Shown in pieces: positions 27,301 to 35,900 of a DNA stretch of 64,000 nt. The stretch's first letter is position 1, and the number at the start of each line of letters is the position of its first letter. The notes under the pieces were generated by a model. That model saw only the letters and a list, made by a program, of their open reading frames with translations, made no database searches and was not told the origin of the DNA. Position numbers and translations under genes: made by a program. This DNA is from Chroococcus sp. FPU101. Lineage in GTDB: Bacteria; Cyanobacteriota; Cyanobacteriia; Cyanobacteriales; Microcystaceae. The stretch lies in the NCBI RefSeq assembly GCF_017312365.1, contig NZ_BLJI01000006.1, forward strand, positions 1-64,000, written 5' to 3'.

Positions 27301-27517
27301 TAGCACTTTCAATGGGACGAGTGACGAGAGATTCAACTTCTTCGGGGGCTAAACCTGGGGCTTCAGTCTGAATCTCAACTTGTGGCGGTGCAAAAGAGGG
27401 AAAGACATCAAGTGGCATCTGGGTGAGGACACGAAATCCCCACAATGTAATGATGACAGAAGCAATTACGACTAACCAACGTTGAGCGATCGACCATTTG
27501 ACAATAGCATTCAGCAT
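24383..27517 (-). CDS. HME-type RND efflux permease (CusA/CzcA/CopA-like), copy 2
   Basis: The 1044-residue protein matches copy 1 along its full length, with the same helix-4 signature AIGSVVDDAIVDMEN, where Asp replaces Gly before MEN. The periplasmic loops and all twelve helices are complete. No adaptor or TolC gene lies in this operon, so it must borrow those from the 8.7–18 kb cluster or from elsewhere. The start at 27,517 is 45 bp after a TTTCAT box. The downstream partners are YtkA-like and DUF305 proteins, favouring copper as substrate; this is inference. Confidence 0.93.
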   Translation of the reverse strand: MLNAIVKWSIAQRWLVVIASVIITLWGFRVLTQMPLDVFPSFAPPQVEIQTEAPGLAPEEVESLVTRPIESAINGTPGVETVRSSSAVGISVVKVIFSWDTDIYRARQLVTERLQQAQNQLPQGVETPQISPVSSPLGAVIKYAFTSETTSLMEVRRIVDWQVKNRLLAVPGVTQIVIFGGDIRQYQVLVDPNKLKAYNVSLQEITEAVEKSNMNAPGGFLITPDRETLIRGVGRLESIEQLGQSAITARNGIPVLLRQVGDVKIGAELKRGDAYLNGKKAIVVVVNKQPQADTPTVTRAIEAAMEEIKAGLPEDVKVTVTFRQETFIEAALKNVEESLRDGIIIVSVVLILFLMNWRTAIISLSAIPLSLLICMMVLDWTGQGINTMTLGGLAVAIGSVVDDAIVDMENVYRRLRENQQAGTPINPLQVVFNGSVEVRVSVLFSTVIIAVVFAPIFALSGVEGRIFTPMGVAYLLSIIASTVVALTLTPALCALLLVNRRLPSDETWVARFSNRLYRPLLQFSLKFPQIILLIAVAGFVTSLVIFPSLGRVFLPEFQERSLVIATSLYPGVSLETTNQADFAIQEALKNNPRFDALQLRSGRAPGDSDVGGVNFAELDVELSEEGVKNREESIEIIRQEFNKIPGVAANIGGFISHRMDEVLSGVRSAIAVKIFGSDLAELRAIGQEVEAEMSTISGVVDLQLEPQVPIKQIQILFDRTAAARYGIRVGDLAETVETALNGRIVSQVLENQQVFDLVVWLQEDSRNNIAIISNLLVDTLDGQKIPLSQVAKVQYGTGPNTINRENVSRFIVVSANVDGRDLGSVITDIRQAVQEKVQLPSGYFIQYGGQFQAQEKATQTLIWSGLLALVVITILMYFAVKSIAATLMIMINLPLALVGGIFSVALGGGIISVASMVGFITLFGVATRNGLLLVDNYNNKLSTGLPLKKAVFEGSMERLAAILMTALTSALGMLPVVVGTGAGKEILQPLGVVVLGGLFTSTALTLLVLPALYALFGRFLVFQKREEILKNNIKYNTKLEENKA

Positions 27518-27561
27518 GATTTAACTCTTGAAGCCACTGTAGTTTAATGTCACCGATAAAA

Positions 27562-27578
27562 ATGAAATTAGGATGAAA
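27562..27578 (-). promoter_or_regulatory. Putative RppA/CopR box upstream of RND permease copy 2
   Basis: The minus strand reads TTTCATCCTAATTTCAT. It is 45 bp from the permease start codon, the shortest spacing of the set. The −10 candidate (GACATT) is weak. Confidence 0.65.
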
Positions 27579-27631
27579 TCTGTAAAGTTCCCATCATGCC
27601 TAAATCTTTATGATGGGGCAAAACGTTTCGT

Positions 27632-27668
27632 AGCTGTTATGAGGTGCTTTTCTTGCTTGAAACGCTTG
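27632..27668. repeat. 37-bp exact repeat, inverted partner at 48,435
   Basis: These 37 bases (starting AGCTGTTATGAGG, ending GAAACGCTTG) occur as the exact reverse complement at 48,435–48,471, 20.8 kb away. A GGGGCAAAAC-like stretch on its left has a looser match outside the other copy. Neither copy is coding. The second lies 35 bp from the 3' end of the tyrosine recombinase gene, which suggests a recombination site or a mobile remnant. Confidence 0.85.
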
Positions 27669-27842
27669 GCACGCGGAAGCGCACGCATCTCTCTGAAATT
27701 TTGCAGCTTCTAGACACTTCCTGCAAAAGTGGCTCGTTTTCTGCTTAGACAGAAAAGCCTACAATCCTTAACTGTTATAGCTTTTAGGAATTGGGGTTTG
27801 AGTAGCAATGGAACCATTTCTTACGCTCTTGTGATTTTTCTG

Positions 27843-27943
27843 AACTGTACCAATTAAACCGTCCGAGAATCAGACGGCTCAACTCCTTGAAATTGGGTTC
27901 CTGATCGCTGTACCAAATAGACGATAGTTTAACTGGTACAGTT
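27843..27943. repeat. 101-bp inverted-repeat unit (ACTGTACCA ends)
   Basis: AACTGTACCAATTAAACCGTC at the left and the complement of a near copy at the right (18 of 21 positions) bound a 101-bp non-coding unit. A second, shorter CTGTACCA/TGGTACAG pair lies in its right half. No clear target duplication was found. It may be a small inverted-repeat element or a hairpin-forming regulatory site. Confidence 0.5.
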
Positions 27944-28040
27944 ATTTAAAGAGTAATGAGAAAAAATCGAGTTTTTAAATAGTTACCCTGAGAAGGTTTT
28001 AAGCTTAATGGCACTTTCTGCACACTTGCTACTTAAATGC

Positions 28041-28316
28041 CTAATAGCGACCTTCTTCGGCAGTATCCTGAACGATGATAGATTTTTGAGGGGTCATGAG
28101 TGAATTTTCTTTGAGATATTCGGGTGTATTGAGGTAGTCATCAATGGCGGCGATGGCAAACTCAATCCCTTCAGAGAAACCCTGTAATCGTCTCCCTTCA
28201 AGAGTGCGTTCGGTTTTGGATAAGTGGTCAGAGGCTTGGTAGTTATGTTTGCAATGTTCAATTTGAGCAAGCAGAGCGGCTTTGACGAGTTCGAGGTTAG
28301 CGAAAAATCGGTTCAT
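28041..28316 (-). CDS. Small unknown protein
   Basis: The 91-residue product starts MNRFFANLELV at 28,316, where AAAGG lies about 8 bases upstream; a longer frame to 28,382 has no such site. It is helical by composition (AALLAQIEHCKHNYQASDHL) with a middle GRRLQGFSEGIEFAIAAIDDYL. No family is recognised. It stands alone on the minus strand at the border of the metal block and the plasmid-maintenance genes. Confidence 0.55.
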   Translation of the reverse strand: MNRFFANLELVKAALLAQIEHCKHNYQASDHLSKTERTLEGRRLQGFSEGIEFAIAAIDDYLNTPEYLKENSLMTPQKSIIVQDTAEEGRY

Positions 28317-28545
28317 GATGGTTGCCTTTATGTAGTATGTATAAAAACGTAATACAACGGATTGATTGAACTTGGTTGTCAAAAAGATGGATAAATATCC
28401 GAGGCTTTGTAGTATAAGTTATTTAAGTTGTTCTTTATTGATATGTTGCCTCTTGGATTGCCGTATTGAGATTAAACTTTTGTACATTGTAGAATTGTTG
28501 TCCACTTTGTAAAATTAATGTCCAAAATAAGAAGAAACTTTAGTT

Positions 28546-29112
28546 TTAGCTGATAAACGGGTTGACTTCAGGAATTTCATCGATATTAAAGTGAAATACT
28601 GAAATTTCTGGTAATGTCATGGTTTCTATTTTGGGTTTGAGAAGGTTTTTAGTTATCTGTCTATGTAATGTTTCTGTGTATTCTATTTTGGAGTGTAGTA
28701 ACTCAATTTCAGTCAAAAACCAATAGTTAATTGTAATTGCATCAGGCTGTGCTTCAAATTTCTCTTTTAGTAACCATAGACTAATTTGATTTTTGTAGTC
28801 TTTTTCAATTAACTCTTCTTCTAGGATTTCGTGTGTTCTGAAGTAGTGAATGTTAAGAAAGCTGTTTTCTTGAGTGATGCAATCGTAGTTGGCTTCAATC
28901 ATTTCGTCATTGATAAATTGTGATAGGTGTAGATTGAAGTGAATTTGTTTACTCTTGTTAAAGTTGCATCGTTCTTGCAATTGGGTTAGCCATTGTTTGT
29001 GATAGGGTTCATTGGCTAACATCGCTGTCAGATCCAATCCGAGTAACCATTGTTGAATCAATAGCAGGAAATGGCGATCGTCTATATGAGGCTTATTCCA
29101 ATCGTAAATCAT
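28546..29112 (-). CDS. Unknown protein downstream of MobC-like gene
   Basis: The 188-residue acidic product has no signal peptide or membrane segment. It is rich in aromatic and charged residues (WNKPHIDDRHFLLLIQQWLLG at the start). No domain is recognised. It begins 45 bp after the MobC-like gene and is probably in the same operon, so a role in plasmid mobilisation or replication is possible but unproven. Its codon use is AT-rich like its neighbours. Confidence 0.55.
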   Translation of the reverse strand: MIYDWNKPHIDDRHFLLLIQQWLLGLDLTAMLANEPYHKQWLTQLQERCNFNKSKQIHFNLHLSQFINDEMIEANYDCITQENSFLNIHYFRTHEILEEELIEKDYKNQISLWLLKEKFEAQPDAITINYWFLTEIELLHSKIEYTETLHRQITKNLLKPKIETMTLPEISVFHFNIDEIPEVNPFIS

Positions 29113-29157
29113 TGTTCTTTAAGAAATGAACTACGATTTTTCAAAGGCGATAGCCTT

Positions 29158-29481
29158 CTACTGATTCAAAAATTTTTGAATAGTTGTATATATGAGTGAC
29201 TGGATCAGATCTAAGTTTTTATACGCTTCTTCTGATTCATTTTCAGTTAGTAGTAGGCGTAATGTTTTAAGCGAATCATGAATCAATAGTAAATTTGCGT
29301 ACAGGTGGCGATCACTCTTTAGCGTGGGTAACTCTTTATCGAGGGCGGTTCGTCTTATCCATTCTGATACATTTGTCCCTCCTCGTAATGCTTTTTGATT
29401 TAACCTTTCCTTTTCCTGAAGAGTTACCCTTACGATTACAATCTCGGTTTTTTTTGTACTACTTTTGTCTTTCTCTATCAT
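29158..29481 (-). CDS. MobC-like ribbon-helix-helix relaxosome protein
   Basis: The 107-residue protein has an N-terminal RHH-type region: a basic strand IVIVRVTLQEKERL, then KALRGGTNVSEWIRRTAL, which matches the pattern of plasmid MobC/RHH accessory proteins that bind oriT DNA. The C-terminal half is helical. No relaxase gene is seen in the window, so the plasmid may be mobilised in trans or the relaxase lies outside. The 600-bp non-coding region just upstream is the natural place for its binding site. Confidence 0.65.
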   Translation of the reverse strand: MIEKDKSSTKKTEIVIVRVTLQEKERLNQKALRGGTNVSEWIRRTALDKELPTLKSDRHLYANLLLIHDSLKTLRLLLTENESEEAYKNLDLIQSLIYTTIQKFLNQ

Positions 29482-30086
29482 ACAAACGTCTTACAACTGT
29501 AGTTTTTAGTAATCACTTCCAAAAGTCGAGCTTGGCGATCATCTGTCTATTTCTCGGTGGGAGAGGGTGAAAATGTATATACAAAGTCCTTGCTCGCTAG
29601 GGTCTTTCACCAATACATCAGTACCTAGCCTCGTCTCCATCCGAGAAACCGAAGTAGCATAGAATAGCGTTATAAAAGCGTTACTTAGCAATCACGATTA
29701 ATTAGTAGGCTTATTGAAACCAGTTATTAAATGAAATCCAGGGTTGTTAGTAGTTAGATTGAGTTTATTATACCCAAAAATGTCTTTGTAGAGAGATGTA
29801 CAGCCGATGGTAGGGAATAAAGTTTCGTTCAACCTTGATTTTTAAAGGGTGGTTTGGAAAAGGGTGGTTTGGTGGGATTCACGCTCACATTAACAAATAT
29901 AGACAGTCTTATTAATAGACCTATGATTTGTGCCACTTGTGATTATCACCACGAAGGCTGTCTATATTTGTCCAGTTTTTTCCAAGGTAAAAAAAGAAGT
30001 AGATTCGTGGCTTCTTCTTAGCTACTTGTAGAAATAGATGATCAACTCATTCATCTTTAAACAACCGACAGGTTGATGACTTAAAT
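29482..30086. other. Non-coding region with inverted and direct repeats; possible oriT
   Basis: This 605-bp stretch upstream of the MobC-like gene has no credible gene. It holds two copies of AGGGTGGTTTGG (29,846 and 29,861) and a 14-bp perfect inverted repeat, ACAAATATAGACAG at 29,893–29,906 and its complement at 29,958–29,971, with a 51-base interval. An origin of transfer or replication is plausible from position; no known nic-site consensus was matched. Confidence 0.45.
30063..30074. repeat. AACCGACAGGTT hairpin, copy 1
   Basis: CAACC-GACA-GGTTG forms a short stem-loop 12 bases beyond the stop codon at 30,087 of the leftward gene and is followed by TTTAAA on that strand, so it may terminate transcription. 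The same 12-mer recurs at 30,545 and 31,012. Confidence 0.55.
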
Positions 30087-30395
30087 TTAATCGTCATCGT
30101 CATACTTTCCAGTGTAGATTTTGACGTGATATTCAAGATAGGTTTTGTATAGCTCCTGAATATAGAGATCATTACCATTCATTTCGGCAATGTTGATGAT
30201 GGCTGAATTGGTGTCTTTATCATGCCATTGGTAGATATCTTCTTTGAATTCATTGTATGAATCAAGACAGTTTTTTAACATTTCAGAAACTTCTGGTGTT
30301 CCTTCGGTAATATTAAATTTTCCATTTGCTGCTAGTACAACAAATGGGTCTTGATAGGGGTATAGTTGCTCGTTCATGTTATCTAATGTACTCAC
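30087..30395 (-). CDS. Small acidic plasmid protein, unknown
   Basis: The 102-residue protein (GTG start at 30,395; an in-frame ATG at 30,377 would give 96 residues) ends in an acidic YDDDD tail. No domain is recognised. Its C-terminal part (LYIQELYKTYLEYHVK) loosely resembles the C-terminal part of the next leftward product (IRELYYYYLKQARE). Both lie on the same strand and each is followed by a hairpin. They may be distant paralogues. Confidence 0.5.
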   Translation of the reverse strand: MSTLDNMNEQLYPYQDPFVVLAANGKFNITEGTPEVSEMLKNCLDSYNEFKEDIYQWHDKDTNSAIINIAEMNGNDLYIQELYKTYLEYHVKIYTGKYDDDD

Positions 30396-30450
30396 TGTTT
30401 TTCAGGTGTTATTCATCTTCAATTAAGCAACAGGTAATAATTGGGTTTAT

Positions 30451-30473
30451 GGGTGAGTGGGTGGGTTGGTGGG
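30451..30473 (+). repeat. G-quadruplex-like tract 1
   Basis: Four GGG runs (from 30,451, 30,459, 30,463 and 30,471) with loops of 5, 1 and 5 bases fit a G-quadruplex pattern on the plus strand. Two similar tracts follow at 30,565 and 31,038. Confidence 0.6.
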
Positions 30474-30544
30474 TGAAAAAAGAAGTAGTTAAGGATAAGC
30501 AACTTAACTACAAAGATGGGAGAGAATCACGTTCATTTTTAAAC

Positions 30545-30582
30545 AACCGACAGGTTGCTCTTTAGGGGTGGGTGGGTGTGGG
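30545..30582 (+). repeat. AACCGACAGGTT hairpin plus G-quadruplex-like tract 2
   Basis: The 12-base hairpin (30,545–30,556) is followed 8 bases later by four G-runs (30,565–30,582) with loops of 1, 1 and 3 bases, a canonical quadruplex pattern. The same hairpin-then-G-run order is seen at 31,012–31,051. Confidence 0.65.
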
Positions 30583-30587
30583 TTTTT

Positions 30588-30621
30588 AAAACTCAACCTC
30601 TTAGAAATGAAGTTGAGTTTT
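30588..30621. terminator. Bidirectional intrinsic terminator
   Basis: AAAACTCAAC and GTTGAGTTTT form a perfect 10-bp stem with a 14-base loop, flanked by T-runs on both strands. It lies 8 bases beyond the stop codon of the leftward gene ending at 30,629. Confidence 0.8.
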
Positions 30622-30628
30622 TTGTTAA

Positions 30629-30967
30629 TTATTTGAGTGCAAAGTTAAATACTGTGGTATCACTTTGTTGTTTCTGTTGGTTTTCTCGCGCTTGTTTTAA
30701 GTAGTAGTAGTACAGTTCGCGGATATGGTTTTCATCGCGTACCCACATAACATTATCAAGAATAAGTTTAACTAATTCTGAATACGAAAGTTCTCCGAAT
30801 TGTTTCTGAAATTCGGTTTTGAAAGCTTTCCAGTCAAACTTTTTATCTTCAGCGCGATATTGTTTTTTAAGGCGACGACCTAAAACTTCTTGGGCAACAT
30901 AGAATGCCATTCTTTGTTGTTCGGTTTCTTTGTTGAAGCAAAGGGTCATCAGGTTAACAGTATTCAT
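30629..30967 (-). CDS. Small unknown plasmid protein
   Basis: The 112-residue basic product starts at an ATG preceded by AGGAG 9 bases upstream, a strong ribosome-binding site. It contains KKQYRAEDKKFDWKAFKTEF and a C-terminal IRELYYYYLKQARE. No family is recognised. It is monocistronic, with an intrinsic terminator directly after its stop codon. The context between mobilisation and partition genes suggests plasmid housekeeping. Confidence 0.6.
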   Translation of the reverse strand: MNTVNLMTLCFNKETEQQRMAFYVAQEVLGRRLKKQYRAEDKKFDWKAFKTEFQKQFGELSYSELVKLILDNVMWVRDENHIRELYYYYLKQARENQQKQQSDTTVFNFALK

Positions 30968-31011
30968 TTTTTTTTCTCCTGTTTATTTACAGAATATTTT
31001 CACTCTCATTG

Positions 31012-31051
31012 AACCGACAGGTTCTTATTTATTTTTCGGGTGGGTGGGTGG
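31012..31051 (+). repeat. AACCGACAGGTT hairpin plus G-rich tract 3
   Basis: The hairpin 12-mer (31,012–31,023) is followed by GGGTGGGTGGGTGG (31,038–31,051). Three GGG runs plus one GG make a weaker quadruplex than tract 2. Confidence 0.55.
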
Positions 31052-31296
31052 CTATCATCTATTTATCGATTTGGATCAATATTTTTTTTATCTTTTTTTG
31101 CTTATGTATAACTTTTTAATATTTATTTATTTAGAAATACATGATAATATTTATATATTTTCTTAGAAATTTAATTTGTTGGAAAACTTTATCAATTTGT
31201 TTTTCTGGTTTTGGGTGCTAGTCTAGCGTAGAAATGACGTTTAAATAACGCGATTTTACTATAGTTCATTAATACTGATTTTTGAGAGTGTGTAGT

Positions 31297-31674
31297 ATGA
31301 AGAAAACCAAACGTATTACCGTGTATTATCAAGAAGGAGATGTAATCGATCAAGTGGTTACACACATTAAGCAGAGTAAGGGGAGCCAAAGTATTAGTGC
31401 GCTTTTGACGGAGATTTTACTGACCCGATACGGGCCGTTGGTGCAGGAGATGAGTCAATGCCGAGCCAGAGAATGTGCGATTACCTGTGAGAGTTGGGGA
31501 AAATTGATTAGAGAGGAATGGGGTTTAGAGACATCTTCTGTTTCTATTAGAGAGACAGATAAGTTAGTCTCGCGTGACTTGCCTAAAGATAAGTATGTTG
31601 AAGATGAAGAAGAAGTTGATGTGGCTCAATTGAATCTGAATATTATGAATCTATTTCGAGATGGGGGGAATTGA
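31297..31674 (+). CDS. ParR-like ribbon-helix-helix partition adaptor
   Basis: The 125-residue protein starts MKKTKRITVYYQEGDVID, a basic strand typical of RHH DNA-binding proteins, followed by SKGSQSISALLTEILLTRYG as the helical part. The C-terminal half is acidic and could bind the filament. Its stop codon overlaps the ATG of the ParM-like gene by one base (TGATG), so translation is coupled. In most type II systems parM precedes parR; here the small DNA-binding gene comes first. The ATG at 31,297 is preferred over a TTG at 31,282. Confidence 0.65.
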   Translation: MKKTKRITVYYQEGDVIDQVVTHIKQSKGSQSISALLTEILLTRYGPLVQEMSQCRARECAITCESWGKLIREEWGLETSSVSIRETDKLVSRDLPKDKYVEDEEEVDVAQLNLNIMNLFRDGGN

Positions 31675-32831
31675 TGAAAGTTCGTCTTGGAATTGATGTG
31701 GGAACATCGATGATTAAGGTGTTGTATGGAGTTAACGATGGGGAACAGAAGCTTGAGTATATTGCCCTGTCGCCTGAAGTAATGGCGGTTGATGCGTCAT
31801 TGATTACGGAAATGATGACCATCAGTGGTAGTGATTTTGTCAAACCCGAACATCAGGCGATTATCAGGTTAGGGAAAGGATTAGATGGTTTTTTTGTAGG
31901 ACGGATGGCTCAAGAACAGAGGGTCAGTGTGGCGATGAAGCCATTGAAGACCTCATCGTTAATTCCGAAAATTCTAGCAGCTTTAGGAGTGATTGCTCAT
32001 CGGTTGGACTGTTGGAGTTTTTCGGTTTCATTAATGTTGTTATTGCCTTTAAGTGAAGATCTTGAGGCGACGCGAATTGTATGCCAACTCAAAGCAATCC
32101 GACAGTTTTATTTCAGGGACAAATTATGTAAGATATCTTGGACGGCGTTTTGTTGTTACCCTGAAGGATTGGGTTTGTTGTTGAGTGAAAGAGATTTTGA
32201 GGGGACGCTTATTGGCTTTCAGTTTGGTTATCGTAATACCTCATTATTGGTTTTAGAGGACGGTTCACTCAATAGGAGCAAGAGTAGTACAACGCTGTAT
32301 GGTTTTCATGACTGTTTGGACAAAATTGCCTATCGAATACCTGGATGCGATCGTGAACTGTTACAGAGTGCAATCATCACTTCATCGAAGATGAATTATG
32401 ACGGAAAACAGTGGTTTAATAAGTCTTACAGTCATCTAGCTCTCAGGGAAGCTCACATGAACGAGTATCAGATCTCGATTCTAGATGAAGCATGGTCAAG
32501 TGGATTAAAGCTATACTGGCAGCTTTTAGAGCAAAGTTGGTTAAAGGATCGCTTACCGTCATCTGTAGAGCGAGTTGTTATTGGCGGTGGTGCTTCGGTT
32601 TTTATCTCCCCATATCTTAAAGAGTACCTGCGTTCTGTCGTTCCAGGGGTGATGTGTGATCTTGGAATCACGCTCTTGCGGTTGAATTGCCTCCTTTTAA
32701 AAATGATCAACGGGCAACCGAACAAAATTTCTCTCTTAGATTTCTCGATCTGTGGAAGTTGTTGGAGTTTAACCGAAGGGCGAGTAATTGATAATTTTCC
32801 ACAAATTGTGGAATTTTTTGATTTCGCCTAA
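31674..32831 (+). CDS. ParM/StbA-like actin-fold partition ATPase
   Basis: The 385-residue protein begins MKVRLGIDVGTSMIKVLYG, a clear phosphate-1 loop of the actin/Hsp70 fold. A second glycine-rich loop reads GTLIGFQFGYRNTSLLVLEDG, and a later VVIGGGASVFI matches the adenosine motif. Family members polymerise into filaments that push plasmid copies apart with ParR bound to parC. No clear parC iteron array was seen in the 330 AT-rich bases upstream, though such an array would be expected there. Confidence 0.75.
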   Translation: MKVRLGIDVGTSMIKVLYGVNDGEQKLEYIALSPEVMAVDASLITEMMTISGSDFVKPEHQAIIRLGKGLDGFFVGRMAQEQRVSVAMKPLKTSSLIPKILAALGVIAHRLDCWSFSVSLMLLLPLSEDLEATRIVCQLKAIRQFYFRDKLCKISWTAFCCYPEGLGLLLSERDFEGTLIGFQFGYRNTSLLVLEDGSLNRSKSSTTLYGFHDCLDKIAYRIPGCDRELLQSAIITSSKMNYDGKQWFNKSYSHLALREAHMNEYQISILDEAWSSGLKLYWQLLEQSWLKDRLPSSVERVVIGGGASVFISPYLKEYLRSVVPGVMCDLGITLLRLNCLLLKMINGQPNKISLLDFSICGSCWSLTEGRVIDNFPQIVEFFDFA

Positions 32832-32963
32832 AGCTTAAAAAGCTTACACGAGAAAGGAAGACTTCGGCACTCCGCAGGAACTCGCGCAAAGCGATCGCGC
32901 ATTGACCCAATTGTACATCACAGTATACGAAGACTGGCTCATCAACGTTCGCTGACCGACTAA

Positions 32964-35900
32964 TTAAGCCACCCAATCTTTACACAATAACTCAGCTTGT
33001 TGTAAAACTGTAATCGTAGCTTTCTCCTGCTTATCAGGAGGATAACCATACTTTTTCAATAGCCGTTTTACGGTCACTCGTAATTTAGCCCTGACTGTCT
33101 CCTTTACTGTCCAATCAATCGTTAGATTACTACGGATGGCTTTGACTAAATCACGGGCGATCGCTTTTAGGGTTTCATCGCCTAAGATTTGAACGGCACT
33201 ATCATTGACCTCTAGAGCATCATAAAAAGCAATTTCATCTTCGGTTAATCCTAAATCTTCTCCTCGTTTCTGGGCTTCTCGCATCTCTAGAGCCAGTTCG
33301 ATTAATTCATGGATGACTTGGGCGGTTTCGATAGAACGGTTCTGATAACGTATGATGGTATTTTCCAGCATTTCACGGAAAGAACGAGACTGGATCAGAT
33401 TTTTGCGGGAACGAGTCTTAATCTCGTCGTTAAGGAGCTTCTGGAGCATTTCTAGAGCAAGATTTTTATGGGGTAGACCCCTTACTTCTTCAAGGAATTC
33501 ATCGGAGAGAATGGCGATGTTGGGGTTTTTCAATCCTGCGGCGGCGAAGATATCGATGACTTCCTCGCTGGCAACGGCTTTGGAAACGATTTGACGGACG
33601 GCAGAATCGATATCACTGGGACTTTTGCCGCTAGTGGTGGTGTGTTTAACCATTGCCGCTTTGATGCCTTGAAAGAAACCAACTTCATCTCGGAGGGCGA
33701 TCGCTTTATCGGTACTGCTCACTAAAGCAAAGGCTTGGGAAAGTTCGGTAACGGCTTTGATATAACGTTCTTTGCCGTCTTCAAGTCTGAGGATATGGTC
33801 GAGGGCAGCAGGAATGATATTGAGGCGTTCGCTGGGAGTTCCTGTAAAGAATTGCTGGTAGTCGAAACCGTGATACATCCCTTGAATGATTTCATATTTT
33901 TCCTGCAAAAGTCCTAACACTTCTTCGGTGGGAATGGCTGTATCTTCTTTATCGCTTTCGGTGTAGTCTTTGAGGGCCTCTCGCAGTTGTTCGGCAATAC
34001 CAAGATAATCTACAACTAAACCCCCTGGTTTATCTTTGAAAACTCGGTTGACTCTAGCGATGGCTTGCATCAGTCCGTGTCCCTGCATTGGTTTATCGAC
34101 ATAGAGGGTATGGAGGCAAGGGGCATCAAATCCTGTTAACCACATATCTCGTACTATGACCAGTTTCATTTCATCGTCGGGTTTTTTAAAGCGTTTGGCG
34201 AGGTCTTTTCGCGCTTTCTTGCTTCTGATGTGGGGTTGCATTTTCGCTTCATCGGCGGCTGAACCTGTCATGACGACTTTAAGAGTGCCTTTATCGTCAT
34301 CATTATGATGCCATTCGGGTCTAAGTTGGATAATGGCGTTGTAGAGGTCTGCACAGATACGGCGACTCATACAGACTATCATTCCTTTCCCATCAATGCT
34401 GGCTAAACGGTTCTCAAAGTGAGTCACGATATCAAGGGCGACTTGTTGGATACGTTTTTCTGAACCGACAAGGGCTTCGAGTCTAGCCCATTTGCTTTTT
34501 AGTTTTTCTTTAGTAAATTCTTCTTCATCTTCAGTGATTTCTTCAAATTCTGGATCAATATTGGGCTTTTCTGAAGCTTCAAGTTCGAGTTTGGCAAGTC
34601 TTCCTTCATAGTAAATTCTAACGGTGGCTTCATCCTCTACGGCTCTTTGAATATCGTAGATGTCGATGTAGTCTCCAAATACGGCAGGAGTGTTAATATC
34701 GGTAGCTTCGATGGGAGTTCCTGTAAAACCGATGAAGGAGGCGTTAGGGATAGCATCACGGAGATATTTTGCGTAACCGTAAGTAATACGAGCTTCATCA
34801 TCTTTGGTTGTAACTTTGGCTTTAAGTCCGTATTGGCTACGATGGGCTTCATCAGCAATGAGGACGATATTTCTGCGGTCTGAGAGTTGGGGATAGGAAA
34901 TGCCTGTATCGGGGGCGAATTTCTGAATCGTGGTAAAGACGATACCGCCAGAGGCGACTTGTAGTAATTCTTGAAGATTTTCTCTATTTTCGGCTTGAGT
35001 GGGAGTTTGACGCAATAAGTCACTACAAATGGAAAAAGTGTTAAACAGTTGGTCGTCTAAGTCGTTTCTATCAGTGAGGATGACTAAAGTTGGGTTTTCC
35101 ATTTCGCTTTGCTGAACAATTTTTCCTGCATAGAACGCCATTGTTAAGCTTTTACCGCTTCCTTGAGTATGCCAGACAACGCCAACTTTTTTATCTCCAT
35201 CGGGTTGAGTAGCTTCTATTGTGGCTGCTACAGCTTTATTAACGGCGTGGTATTGGTGATAGCCTGCCATTTTTTTAGTAATGATGTCGCCGTCTACTTC
35301 AAAGACGATGAAGTAACGCAGTAAGTCGAGGAGGACAGTTTTTGTAAAGATACCTTTAATGACGGTTTCAAGTTCGGCGGTTCCTTTTAGGGCGATGGTT
35401 TGACCGTCGATGGTTCGCCAGGGCATGAAACGTTCCCAGTCGGCGGTTAGAGTTCCTACTCTAGCTTCGGTTCCATCGGAGATGACTAAGATTTCGTTAG
35501 TGGGAAAGAGACAGGGAATTTCGGCTTTATAGGTTTGTAGTTGGTTGAATGCACCTCGAATTGTCGCGTTTTCATCGGTGGGGTTTTTCAGTTCGATAAC
35601 GGCGATGGGTAAACCGTTGATGAAGATGACGACATCGGGACGGCGGTTATATTTGCCTTCAATGACGGTAAATTGATTGAGGGCTAACCAGTCGTTGTTA
35701 TCGGGGTTGTGGAAGTCGATTAACCAGACTTTATCGTATACTGTTCGTCCGTCTTTTTGGTAGTTAACATCTATGCCATCGGTAAGGAATTTGTGAAAGC
35801 GTCGGTTATTTTCATAAAGGTTGGGGCTTTCGGTTCGAGTCAGTTTTTTGATTGCGTCTTCGATGGCTGAAGCAGGAATCTTGGGGTTGATGGATTGAAG

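Noticed and set aside
29295-29570. 91-codon frame opposite the MobC-like gene
   Set aside because: It is antisense to a better-supported gene and lacks a ribosome-binding site.
32707-32976. 89-codon minus-strand frame between the ParM-like and hsdR genes
   Set aside because: It overlaps both genes on the opposite strand or in another frame and has biased, gene-shadow composition.
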